Shown in pieces: positions 5,723 to 13,448 of a DNA stretch of 16,242 nucleotides. A model generated the notes under the pieces. That model was not told the DNA's origin, did not search any database, and was given only the letters and a program-made list of their open reading frames with translations. The stretch is from NCBI GenBank assembly GCA_002469545.1, contig DKMK01000129.1:1-16242 (forward strand), written 5' to 3'. Both the position numbers and the translations under genes were made by a program. Positions within the stretch are counted from its first letter, which is position 1. The number at the start of each line of letters is the position of its first letter. The stretch is from Rhodobacterales bacterium UBA7416. Lineage in GTDB: Bacteria; Pseudomonadota; Alphaproteobacteria; Rhodobacterales; Rhodobacteraceae.

Positions 5723-6943
5723 ATGGGCACACAAAAATTGATCGGCACTCCCTTAAAATCAAGCTATGATGTTGTTATAGTTGGTGGCGCTATGTTGGGC
5801 TCATCAACCGCATGGTTTTTGTCAAGCAACCCAGATTTCAATGGGTCAATTTTGGTGGTCGAAAAGGACGCCACTTATGAATTTTCATCCACTGCACATA
5901 CAAACAGCTGCATGCGCCAACAATTTAGCGCAGAAATAAATATCCAAGTTTCTCAATTTGCCGCTGATTTTGTCAAAAATTTTCGCGATTATATGGGCGG
6001 TGATGAACGCATCCCAGATGTACCATTGCAAAGCTTTGGCTACATGTATTTGGCCGACAACCAAGCCTTCGCAGATACCTTGATCGAGGTTCAAGCTTTA
6101 CAAGCGTCACTTGGCGCTGGCACTAAATTCATGACCGCTGATGAAATAAAACGCGATTATCCGTTTTATATGCTGGATGACATTATCGGCGGAAATCACA
6201 ACTTAATCGATGAAGGTTATTTTGACGGAAATACTTTGTTTGATTGGTGGAAGCGTTCCGCGCGCGAATTTGGTGCTGAATACGTAACCAACGAAGTGGT
6301 ATCAATGCAAAAGAATACCACTGGCTCACAGGTACAAACCATTACTTTGAAATCTGGTGAAATCATTTCCTGTGGGACCGTTGTGAATGCATCCGGTCCA
6401 CGTGCGGTTTTAACAGCACGCATGGCAGGAATCGAATTGCCGATTGAACCACGAAAGCGATACACTTTCATATTCGATGCAGAGCAACCTCTTGATCGTG
6501 ATTTACCGTTAACGATTGACCCATCGGGTGTACACATGCGGACCGAAGGCTCGTATTATCTGGCTGGCTGTCCACCAGATATTGACCCCGCAGTGAACTA
6601 TGATGACTTTGTCCAAGACCACGCCATCTGGGAAGAAAAAGTCTGGCCAACTATCGCAAACCGTATTCCTCAATTTGAGGCGATAAAATTGATCAACTCA
6701 TGGGTTGGGCACTATGCTTATAACACAGTGGATCAGAACGCCATTTTAGGGGCCCACACCCAAGTAGAGAATTTCATTTTCGTAAACGGGTTTTCAGGTC
6801 ACGGCTTTCAACAATCCCCAGCTATGGGCAGAGGTGTTTCGGAATTAATTACTTATGGAGAATACAGAACACTCGATTTGTCTCCATTTAGCTATACTCG
6901 CATTGAAAATAACGAGCCTTTCGCTGAAAAGGCTGTAATCTAA
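5723..6943 (+). CDS. FAD-dependent oxidoreductase of the DAO family (FOXRED1/sarcosine-oxidase-beta-like)
   Basis: A 406-residue flavoprotein. The N-terminal Rossmann motif VVIVGGAMLGSSTAWFL (17-33) ends its second strand at Glu47 (LVVEKD), the residue that normally holds the FAD ribose. The substrate half has the usual TVVNASGP turn, and the C-terminus carries FVNGFSGHGFQQSPAMGR, a DAO-family FAD-binding signature close to FOXRED1-like members. Such enzymes oxidise amino acids, N-methyl amino acids or hydroxy acids; the substrate is not readable here. There is no signal peptide and no covalent-FAD cysteine that I can assign. It is the first gene of a plus-strand run, 30 bp ahead of the uronate-dehydrogenase-like gene. 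The ATG at 5723 has AGGA 12 bases upstream, a long spacing. Dimethylglycine- or sarcosine-type oxidase are alternatives. Confidence 0.87.
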   Translation: MGTQKLIGTPLKSSYDVVIVGGAMLGSSTAWFLSSNPDFNGSILVVEKDATYEFSSTAHTNSCMRQQFSAEINIQVSQFAADFVKNFRDYMGGDERIPDVPLQSFGYMYLADNQAFADTLIEVQALQASLGAGTKFMTADEIKRDYPFYMLDDIIGGNHNLIDEGYFDGNTLFDWWKRSAREFGAEYVTNEVVSMQKNTTGSQVQTITLKSGEIISCGTVVNASGPRAVLTARMAGIELPIEPRKRYTFIFDAEQPLDRDLPLTIDPSGVHMRTEGSYYLAGCPPDIDPAVNYDDFVQDHAIWEEKVWPTIANRIPQFEAIKLINSWVGHYAYNTVDQNAILGAHTQVENFIFVNGFSGHGFQQSPAMGRGVSELITYGEYRTLDLSPFSYTRIENNEPFAEKAVI

Positions 6944-6973
6944 CATCGAACTCCCAATCAATAGGCTGAAAAC

Positions 6974-7810
6974 ATGAAAAAAATAGTTCTCACTGGCGCT
7001 GCCGGACGACTTGGTTCTTACTTACGCGAACCGCTTTCCAAAATGGCAGACGAATTGGTCTCGACCGACTTGGTCACTGAAATGGGCAAACGACTGCCAA
7101 ATGAAACTTACGTCAGCGCTGACCTGTCAGACCTTCCTGCAATGGTTGAATTGCTCAAAGGTGCTGACATGGTTGTCCACTTCGGTGCAATTGGCGACGA
7201 AGCTCCATTTGATGCAATCCTACAGGCCAATATTGTCGGCGCATACAATATTTGGGAAGCGGCATATCAAAATAGTGTTCGCCGTGTAGTTTACGCCAGC
7301 TCAATCCACGCTGTCGGTATGCACAAGAAAACCGATTTCATTGGTACCGATGCCCCACATCGCCCAGATACATATTATGGTTTAGCCAAATGTTTCGCCG
7401 AAGATTTGGCATCTCTTTACTGGGATAAACGCGGGGTCGAATCCGTATGTATGCGCATTCTTTCCGCAGCAAATGTTTCAAACCCTCGCGCCGTAGGTTC
7501 GTGGTTATCATATGATGATTTAATCCAATTGGTTGAAAAATCCATCACAACACCAGTCACCGGATTTTCTGTCATATACGGCGTATCCAATAATGATCGC
7601 GCACCAGTGGACAACGCGTTGGCAAGCCATTTGGGCTATAGGCCAAAGGATAATGCAGAACAATTTTCTGCAAAAATATATGCTTCAGAGCCAGCATTGG
7701 ACCCACAGGACCCTGGCGCAATGTGCCAAGGTGGGCCATTCGCATCAGTTGAATTGGGCAATAGCGGTGTGGCGACGATGAAGATAGAAAACGACAAAAA
7801 AGAGTTGTAA
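6974..7810 (+). CDS. NAD-dependent epimerase/dehydratase-family dehydrogenase, uronate-dehydrogenase-like
   Basis: A 278-residue extended SDR. Signatures: TGAAGRLG (7-14) for NAD binding, VVYASSIHAVGMH (105-117) with the catalytic serine, and YYGLAK with Tyr135/Lys139. The overall pattern, including PFDAILQANIVGAYNIWEAA and LGYRPKDNAEQF, follows uronate dehydrogenase (Udh), which oxidises glucuronate or galacturonate to the aldarolactone in the cytoplasm. Where Agrobacterium Udh has SSNH (from memory), this protein has SSIH, so an active-site asparagine seems replaced by isoleucine, and the C-terminus is about 13 residues longer. The substrate may therefore not be a uronic acid. Probably cotranscribed with the flavoprotein gene upstream; the next gene follows after 119 bp containing a strong hairpin. 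Confidence 0.85.
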   Translation: MKKIVLTGAAGRLGSYLREPLSKMADELVSTDLVTEMGKRLPNETYVSADLSDLPAMVELLKGADMVVHFGAIGDEAPFDAILQANIVGAYNIWEAAYQNSVRRVVYASSIHAVGMHKKTDFIGTDAPHRPDTYYGLAKCFAEDLASLYWDKRGVESVCMRILSAANVSNPRAVGSWLSYDDLIQLVEKSITTPVTGFSVIYGVSNNDRAPVDNALASHLGYRPKDNAEQFSAKIYASEPALDPQDPGAMCQGGPFASVELGNSGVATMKIENDKKEL

Positions 7811-7823
7811 CAACCATATTACA

Positions 7824-7855
7824 CGGGTTTTCGAAGGGTAACTTTTGAAAACCCG
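7824..7855 (+). other. Intercistronic 14-bp hairpin with GUAA tetraloop
   Basis: CGGGTTTTCGAAGG (7824-7837) pairs with CTTTTGAAAACCCG (7842-7855) around GTAA, with two G-U pairs. No T tract follows, so it is not a standard intrinsic terminator. It may stabilise or mark processing of the mRNA between the Udh-like gene and the HisD-family gene. Confidence 0.6.
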
Positions 7856-7929
7856 AAACTGCATAGTACCCCTATACCCCTTGACCAAATTACGCCAGTA
7901 TCTCGGCAGATCATACCAAGGGATAAAAC

Positions 7930-9237
7930 ATGGCACGCGAATACCTTAAAAAAGCACAAATGACCGCACAAACCAACGCAGATTCCACACAAGATATTGT
8001 GCGTGGTATTTTGGCGGACATCGAACAAGGTCGCGAAGAAAAAGCCTTGGAAATATCTTCTCGCTTTGACAACTACACTGGTAACGCCATTCTTACCCGC
8101 GCCGAAATTGAAGCAGCCAAAGAAAAGGTTCCGCAAAAACTACGCGATGACATGAATTTTGCACACGACAACATCAAGCGTTTCGCCGAAGCTCAAAAGG
8201 GCACCATGTCCAACATGGAAATCGAAATTCAACCGGGCCTTATCACAGGTCAGAAAACCATTCCTGTAAATGCCGCTGGTTGCTATGTGCCGGGCGGACG
8301 TTATGCCCATATCGCATCGGCGATGATGACCGTCACAACTGCCAAGGTAGCGGGTGTTGATCATATCACCGCGTGTTCCCCACCAAACGGTGAAGAAGGC
8401 ATCCACCCTGCAATCATTTACGCCGCCGACCTTTGTGGGGCTGATAAAATTCTTTCCTTGGGTGGCGTTCAGGGCGTAGCATCCATGACCTATGGTCTGT
8501 TTGATTTGCCAGCGGCTGACATCATTGTCGGCCCCGGTAACCAATTCGTCGCAGAAGCAAAGCGTCAATTATTTGGTCGCGTTGGCATCGATATGATTGC
8601 TGGCCCAACAGATAGCTTGATCCTGGCCGACGCTGATGCGGATCCTGAAATCGTCGCCTGTGATTTGGCAGGGCAAGCAGAACATGGCTATAACTCTCCC
8701 GTATGGCTGGTAACGGACAATCGTGAATTGGCCGAGACCGTGATCGCATTAATGCCTAAATACATCGACAGCTTGCCCGAATTGAACCGCGAGAATGCCA
8801 TGGCCGCATGGCGCGATTATGCCGAAGTAATTTTGTGTGACGACCGTGAAGAGATGGCCGCAACATCAGATGATTACGCACCTGAACACCTTACGGTACA
8901 GGCCGCCGATTTGGATTGGTGGTTAGATCGTTTAACTAACTACGGGTCATTATTCTTAGGCGAAGAAACAACCGTGGCATATGGCGACAAATCGACCGGC
9001 ACGAACCACGTCCTTCCAACATCAAGGTCGGCGCGCTACACGGGTGGACTGTCTGTACATAAATATATGAAAGTCGTTACATATCAACGTGCAACACGTG
9101 AAGGTGCGAAACGCGTTGCCATTGCAACCGCACGTATCTCACGCCTTGAAGGCATGGAAGGTCACGCACGTACTGCGGATATTCGCCTGGCAAAATACTA
9201 CCCTGAAGAACAGTTTGACCTAACAGCGGAAGGTTAA
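7930..9237 (+). CDS. HisD-family zinc dehydrogenase, non-biosynthetic, probable sulfopropanediol 3-dehydrogenase (HpsN-like)
   Basis: A 435-residue member of the histidinol dehydrogenase family with a complete active site: zinc ligands Gln249 and His252 (GQAEHGYNSP), Asp353 (YGDKSTGTNHVLPT) and His412 (LEGMEGHA), and the Glu319-His320 pair (APEHL). The VGPGNQFVAEAKR segment is the dinucleotide-site hallmark. The N-terminus (MAREYLKKA) differs from biosynthetic HisD, there are no other his genes nearby, and the gene sits ahead of an SDR and a zinc alcohol dehydrogenase. That order matches hpsN-hpsO-hpsP for DHPS use, where HpsN oxidises (R)-DHPS to (R)-sulfolactate in two NAD steps. The assignment is inference; another four-electron alcohol-to-acid oxidation is possible. 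AAGGGA lies eight bases ahead of the ATG. The downstream SDR starts four bases after its stop. Confidence 0.88.
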   Translation: MAREYLKKAQMTAQTNADSTQDIVRGILADIEQGREEKALEISSRFDNYTGNAILTRAEIEAAKEKVPQKLRDDMNFAHDNIKRFAEAQKGTMSNMEIEIQPGLITGQKTIPVNAAGCYVPGGRYAHIASAMMTVTTAKVAGVDHITACSPPNGEEGIHPAIIYAADLCGADKILSLGGVQGVASMTYGLFDLPAADIIVGPGNQFVAEAKRQLFGRVGIDMIAGPTDSLILADADADPEIVACDLAGQAEHGYNSPVWLVTDNRELAETVIALMPKYIDSLPELNRENAMAAWRDYAEVILCDDREEMAATSDDYAPEHLTVQAADLDWWLDRLTNYGSLFLGEETTVAYGDKSTGTNHVLPTSRSARYTGGLSVHKYMKVVTYQRATREGAKRVAIATARISRLEGMEGHARTADIRLAKYYPEEQFDLTAEG

Positions 9238-9241
9238 ACAA

Positions 9242-9985
9242 ATGTTCGACGTGAACGGTAAAACAGTTGCGATCACAGGTGCCTCGTCGGGCATTGGTCG
9301 TGCTATGGCCAGCCACTTGGCAGGCAATGGCGCAAATGTTGTCGCCGTTGCACGTCGCGAAGATGCATTGCGTGATTGGGCAGAAACCACTGACGGAAAC
9401 ACAGCATTTGTAGCCGCCGATTTAGGTGATATCGCGTCCTTGACAGATGTCGTATCAGATATCAGCAGCGCCTTTGGTGACGTCGATATTTTAATCAATG
9501 CTGCTGGTTTAAATCCACGACAAAATGCGGATGACATAACACCAAAAGTTTGGGCACAAACCCAAGATATCAATTTGAATGCGCCGTTCTTTCTGGCTCA
9601 GGCAATGGTGCCAGCAATGCGCGAACAATCTTGGGGCCGTATCATAAACTTTGCATCTCTTCAGTCTGTGCGCGCGTTTGAAAACGGTATCGCATATGGA
9701 GCAGCCAAGGGCGGTGTGGTTCAGATGACCCGCGCAATGGCGCAAGCATGGTCACGCGACGGCATAACAGCAAACGCAATTGCGCCTGGATTTTTTCCCA
9801 CGGAATTAACCGCACCAGTTTTCGCGGATCCCGTATTGGCACAAAAAAATGCGGATCAAACCTGCGTTGGGCGTAACGGCACAATGGATGACTTGGCGGG
9901 TCCGGTGCAATTCTTATGCTCGGACGCCAGTGCATACATCACAGGGCAAACCTTATTCGTAGACGGAGGCTTCACAGCAAAATGA
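9242..9985 (+). CDS. Short-chain dehydrogenase/reductase (classical SDR), possible HpsO/HpsP-type enzyme
   Basis: A 247-residue cytoplasmic NAD(P)-dependent oxidoreductase. Motifs: TGASSGIG (12-19), NAAG (86-89), Asn111, Ser139, and YGAAK with catalytic Tyr152 and Lys156; the C-terminus ITGQTLFVDGGF is typical. The residue after the second strand is Arg (VARRED), often a sign of NADP preference. It follows the HisD-family gene by four bases and overlaps the next gene by ATGA, so the three are translated as one block. In a DHPS-type route it would oxidise the secondary hydroxyl of one enantiomer to the ketone; a polyol or gluconate 5-dehydrogenase role would look alike. Confidence 0.92.
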   Translation: MFDVNGKTVAITGASSGIGRAMASHLAGNGANVVAVARREDALRDWAETTDGNTAFVAADLGDIASLTDVVSDISSAFGDVDILINAAGLNPRQNADDITPKVWAQTQDINLNAPFFLAQAMVPAMREQSWGRIINFASLQSVRAFENGIAYGAAKGGVVQMTRAMAQAWSRDGITANAIAPGFFPTELTAPVFADPVLAQKNADQTCVGRNGTMDDLAGPVQFLCSDASAYITGQTLFVDGGFTAK

Positions 9986-10977
9986 AGGCACTCGTTTACA
10001 CTGATGTGAAAGAACTAACGTTTCAGGACATGCCTGATCCAATCTTAAGAGACGGTGAAAATCTGGTTGCGATCCGATCCGTTGGCATTTGCGGATCTGA
10101 CATGCACGCATATCTCGGTCACGACGAACGTCGCCCTGCCCCACTGATTTTGGGACACGAAGCAGCGGGCGACGTTATTGACGGCCCAATGAAGGGTGCG
10201 CGTGTAACAATAAACCCACTGGTGACATGCCAAACTTGCGAAGAATGCAAATCTGGTCGCGAAAACCTGTGTGGAAAACGTCAAATTATTTCGATGCAGC
10301 CACGCGAAGGTGCATTTGCACAATTGGTGGCTGTACCGACACAAAACTTGGTCAAAGTTCCAGACGATGTGTCCTTCGATCATGCAGCATTGGCAGAACC
10401 ATTGGCCGTATGTTGGCACGCCATTCGTTTAGGACACCAAGCGTTGGACGTAAATTTAGCGACTGCAAATACGTTGGTTATTGGCGGTGGTGCGATTGGC
10501 CTTGGGTCTGCTCTATCACTCACGGCAAAGGGCGCAAAAAAAGTTAAAATCGCCGAACCAAACCCGATGCGTGCAGAATATTTACGCGAAAATACCGATT
10601 ACCAGGTTTATGACCCATTCAAACAAGGTCACGGTGATCTGTCACAATATGATATGGTCGTAGATGCCGTTGGCTTTGCGACCAGTCGCAAGGACGCGTG
10701 CGCTTTGGCTAAGCCGGGTGGTGTGATCATTCACATCGGCCTAGGCGACAGCAGTGACGGGCTTGATATCCGTCGGCTGACGCTACAAGAAATCCGCTTT
10801 ATTGGTACTTATACTTATACGGCGCAAGATTTCATTGATACGGCACAGGCAATTTATGATGGCCGCTTTGGTACACTCGAATGGGTGCAAAAACGGCCCC
10901 TATCAGATGGCGCGAATGCGTTTGCGGAAATTCTGAACGGCTCAATTGCAACGCCAAAAATCATTTTACACCCCTAA
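9982..10977 (+). CDS. Zinc-dependent medium-chain alcohol dehydrogenase (sorbitol/idonate dehydrogenase-like)
   Basis: A 331-residue MDR enzyme. Catalytic zinc site: Cys37 (GICGSDMH) and His59-Glu60 (GHE). The structural zinc lobe has four cysteines at 83, 86, 89 and 97. The dinucleotide fold carries VIGGGAIGLGSAL. It oxidises a secondary alcohol with NAD(P). The ATG at 9982 overlaps the SDR stop (ATGA), so translational coupling is likely, with GGAGG 12 bases upstream; the open frame extends back to 9916 but that would overlap the SDR by 70 bases. Together with the SDR it could interconvert two enantiomers of a diol through a shared ketone, as proposed for HpsO/HpsP. Its stop overlaps the convergent IclR gene by four bases. 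Confidence 0.93.
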   Translation: MKALVYTDVKELTFQDMPDPILRDGENLVAIRSVGICGSDMHAYLGHDERRPAPLILGHEAAGDVIDGPMKGARVTINPLVTCQTCEECKSGRENLCGKRQIISMQPREGAFAQLVAVPTQNLVKVPDDVSFDHAALAEPLAVCWHAIRLGHQALDVNLATANTLVIGGGAIGLGSALSLTAKGAKKVKIAEPNPMRAEYLRENTDYQVYDPFKQGHGDLSQYDMVVDAVGFATSRKDACALAKPGGVIIHIGLGDSSDGLDIRRLTLQEIRFIGTYTYTAQDFIDTAQAIYDGRFGTLEWVQKRPLSDGANAFAEILNGSIATPKIILHP

Positions 10978-11753
10978 TCAAATAGGCTGTGTTTTAATTT
11001 ATCCGCTCCAATAAACAAAACATCCCGCCTTGCTTCTAGCAACTCGACGGACAGACGTTGTGATGGTCCATGAAACGCCAGCGCCGCAACAAATCGCTTG
11101 TTACTATCCGTAACAGGTACGGCAATCGCGCGCATACCATCCATGAACTCTTCATCATCAATCGCATAACCTTGCTTTGCCACTCTATCCAACTCTTCCA
11201 GCAGTGTGGCTTCGTCTGTGAATGTATTTTGGGTCAACTCCTTAAGCTCTAATCCAGCCACAAATTTTCGTCGCGCAGAGCGAGATAAACTGGCCATAAA
11301 ACATTTACCGCTGGCAGTGCTGTGAAAGGGAACATTCGTCCCAACTGGCAATTGAATTCGAAACGGCCAGTTTGTGTCAATACGATCCAAATAGTGCATG
11401 CCAGTTTCTTCGGGCACAACATAGTTCACCGCCTCTTCCACGACATCGGCCACATCTTGTAATATCTGGTGTCGGGTAATGTGATAGCGCGATGCATGCA
11501 ACAGGCCTGCCCCAATCAAACGCAAGCGCCGGCCGGGACGAAACCGTTTTCCTCCACTTTCGCGCACTAAAAAACCCTCTTTTTCCAAAGTGGCGACCAA
11601 TCGATGTACGGTTTGCTTTGGCAATTCAATTTCCGCATTGATTTCGGTCGCAGTCAGCGCGCGATCAGCGCGCCCAACGACTTCTAAGATCAAAAGCGTC
11701 CTTAAATTGGTCGGTATACGACTCTCGTCCGATTTTTCCACAGCATTATCCAA
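10974..11753 (-). CDS. IclR-family transcriptional regulator
   Basis: A 259-residue regulator with an N-terminal winged helix (about residues 15-75: ALTATEINAEIELPKQTVHRLVATLEKEGFL) and a C-terminal IclR effector domain containing HSTASGKCFMA and GYAIDDEEFMDGMRAIAVPV. IclR proteins bind small carbon compounds and control nearby catabolic genes. No in-frame ATG exists; the start is either TTG at 11753 or GTG at 11741, the latter with GGAT six bases upstream. It converges on the zinc alcohol dehydrogenase gene with a 4-bp overlap and diverges from the GMC dehydrogenase gene, so both flanking units are plausible targets. Its ligand is probably the substrate of the catabolic run. Confidence 0.92.
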   Translation of the reverse strand: MDNAVEKSDESRIPTNLRTLLILEVVGRADRALTATEINAEIELPKQTVHRLVATLEKEGFLVRESGGKRFRPGRRLRLIGAGLLHASRYHITRHQILQDVADVVEEAVNYVVPEETGMHYLDRIDTNWPFRIQLPVGTNVPFHSTASGKCFMASLSRSARRKFVAGLELKELTQNTFTDEATLLEELDRVAKQGYAIDDEEFMDGMRAIAVPVTDSNKRFVAALAFHGPSQRLSVELLEARRDVLFIGADKLKHSLFD

Positions 11754-11808
11754 ACTTCTTGTTGCACGAATCAGTTTTTACCACTTTACTCGAATTGAGA
11801 ATAAAAAC

Positions 11809-11830
11809 GAGACTAAAAGTCTCATTTTTT
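11809..11830. promoter_or_regulatory. Hairpin/dyad GAGACT-AAA-AGTCTC plus T6 in the IclR-GMC divergent region
   Basis: Perfect 6-bp arms at 11809-11814 and 11818-11823, preceded by A5 and followed by A then T6. It sits 20 bases ahead of the likely GMC start. It resembles an intrinsic terminator on the plus strand, yet there is no plus-strand gene upstream to end; an operator or a leader attenuator for the GMC gene fits better. Confidence 0.45.
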
Positions 11831-11849
11831 GAATAAACGGGGAAAATTG

Positions 11850-13448
11850 TTGGAATTTGACTATATCATCGTTGGTGCCGGCTCTGCTGGTTGCGCTGCT
11901 GCAAGTCGTTTGTCAGAAAACGGCCGGTTTACTGTGGCCTTGCTAGAAGCAGGCGGCAAAGACTGGAATCCATGGATACATATCCCTGTTGGCTATTTTA
12001 AAACGATGGGTAATCCCAAGACAGATTGGTGCTACCGCGCTCAACCAGATGCAGGTTTGAATGGACGTTCCATTCCTTGGCCACGCGGACGTGTTTTGGG
12101 CGGTTCAAGCTCTATCAACGGTTTGTTGTATGTCCGAGGCCAAGCACAAGATTACGATCACTGGCGTCAACTGGGGAATGCGGGCTGGGGCTGGGATGAT
12201 ATTTTACCGCTGTTCAAAAAATCGGAAACATGGACTGGTGATCATATAAATGACGAACGTGGAACTGATGGCCCATTAAAAGTATCACCAACACGTTTGT
12301 CGCGTGAAATTGTCGATAAATGGGTCGATACTGCCGAAACGGCAGGCTACAAACGTAATCCCGATTACAACGGCACAGACCAAGAAGGTGTCGGATATTT
12401 CCAACTTACCTCTTATAAAGGTCAGCGTTGTTCATCTGCCAAAGCTTATTTAAAGCCTGCACGGGGCCGTAACAATCTAACGATCTTCACCCATATGCAG
12501 GTTGAAAAATTAGAGATTTCTGAAGGCTGTGCAACAGGCGTTAATGCAGTTCAACGTGGTAAACCTTTGAACCTAAAAGCACGTCGTGAAATAATTTTAT
12601 CAGCCGGCGCCATAGGCTCCCCCCAAATCCTTATGTTGTCGGGCATTGGTGATCCTAAGGAACTTGGCAAACATGGGATAGAGGTCAAGAAAGCATTACC
12701 TGGTGTAGGTAAAAACCTTCAAGATCACTTACAAGCGCGCCCAATTTTCAAGACAAATCTCTCCACGATCAATGTCGAAACCAACAACTACTTCAAACAA
12801 GGCATGATCGCATTGCAATACGCCGTGTCACGCACAGGCCCGATGACAATGGCCGCCAGCCTTGGAACCGCATTTCTTAAAACAGACGCGCGTTTGGAAA
12901 CCCCCGACATACAGTTTCACATCCAACCGTTTAGCGCTGACAACGCTGTTGAAGGTGCGCATAAGTTTTCAGCGTTCACCGCCTCGGTACTACAAATGCG
13001 CCCAGAAAGTGCAGGCCATTTGGAATTAACTTCTGCGGATTACCGCGACCATCCTGAAATTCACCCAAACTATCTATCAACTGAACTTGACCAACAAACA
13101 ATCGTCAAGGGTATCCAAATTGCACGTAAAATTGCGCAATTTGAACCCTTAGCAATGCATATCACCGAAGAATATCAACCCGGGAAAGAAGTACCCATGG
13201 ATGATTATGATGCGACACTGAATTGGGCACGAGATACCGCGGTAACAATATATCACCCCACAGGCACATGCAAAATGGGGTCTGATAAAATGGCAGTTGT
13301 TGATGAACGTCTGCGTGTGCACGGGATCAAAGGTCTGCGTGTGGCTGATTGCTCAATCATGCCGACCATCGTTTCAGGGAACACAAACGCACCCGCCATA
13401 ATGATTGGCGAAAAACTTGCTCAAATGACACAACAGGATGTTCTATAA
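11850..13448 (+). CDS. GMC-family FAD alcohol dehydrogenase (choline-dehydrogenase-like)
   Basis: A 532-residue flavoprotein. N-terminal FAD motif FDYIIVGAGSAGCAAASRL, then LEAGG, GRVLGGSSSINGLLYVRG (GMC signature 1), GAIGSPQILMLSGIG (signature 2) and C-terminal HPTGTCKMG with catalytic His469 and the NTNAP motif (Asn513). The family oxidises primary alcohols such as choline or PEG to aldehydes, passing electrons to the respiratory chain. Key residues are intact. No in-frame ATG exists at the 5' end; TTG at 11850 is preferred because GGGGA lies six bases upstream, with TTG at 11847 or 11829 as alternatives. It diverges from the IclR gene and its stop touches the next start. No betB or betI is near, so true choline dehydrogenase is unlikely; it may feed an aldehyde into the neighbouring module. 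Confidence 0.92.
   Translation: MEFDYIIVGAGSAGCAAASRLSENGRFTVALLEAGGKDWNPWIHIPVGYFKTMGNPKTDWCYRAQPDAGLNGRSIPWPRGRVLGGSSSINGLLYVRGQAQDYDHWRQLGNAGWGWDDILPLFKKSETWTGDHINDERGTDGPLKVSPTRLSREIVDKWVDTAETAGYKRNPDYNGTDQEGVGYFQLTSYKGQRCSSAKAYLKPARGRNNLTIFTHMQVEKLEISEGCATGVNAVQRGKPLNLKARREIILSAGAIGSPQILMLSGIGDPKELGKHGIEVKKALPGVGKNLQDHLQARPIFKTNLSTINVETNNYFKQGMIALQYAVSRTGPMTMAASLGTAFLKTDARLETPDIQFHIQPFSADNAVEGAHKFSAFTASVLQMRPESAGHLELTSADYRDHPEIHPNYLSTELDQQTIVKGIQIARKIAQFEPLAMHITEEYQPGKEVPMDDYDATLNWARDTAVTIYHPTGTCKMGSDKMAVVDERLRVHGIKGLRVADCSIMPTIVSGNTNAPAIMIGEKLAQMTQQDVL

Noticed and set aside
5620..5769. A 49-codon plus-strand frame (ATG at 5620, AAGGA nine bases upstream, three cysteines near the start) ahead of and overlapping the FAD oxidoreductase start.
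   Set aside because: It overlaps the next gene by 47 bases, matches no family I know, and its composition is that of non-coding DNA; a leader-peptide role is possible but unsupported.
7869..7880. The 12-mer CCCCTATACCCC occurs here and at 1591-1602 in the tRNA-Arg promoter, suggesting a shared promoter element.
   Set aside because: At the second site no -35 at the right distance upstream was found, and two copies alone are weak evidence; likely coincidence.
7930..9237. Biosynthetic histidinol dehydrogenase (hisD).
   Set aside because: Zinc and catalytic residues fit the family, but the N-terminus differs, no his genes are adjacent, and the SDR/zinc-ADH neighbours point to the catabolic HpsN-like group.
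11850..13448. Choline dehydrogenase BetA of glycine betaine synthesis.
   Set aside because: GMC signatures fit many alcohol dehydrogenases; no betB, betI or betC is near, and the flanking regulator is IclR-type.
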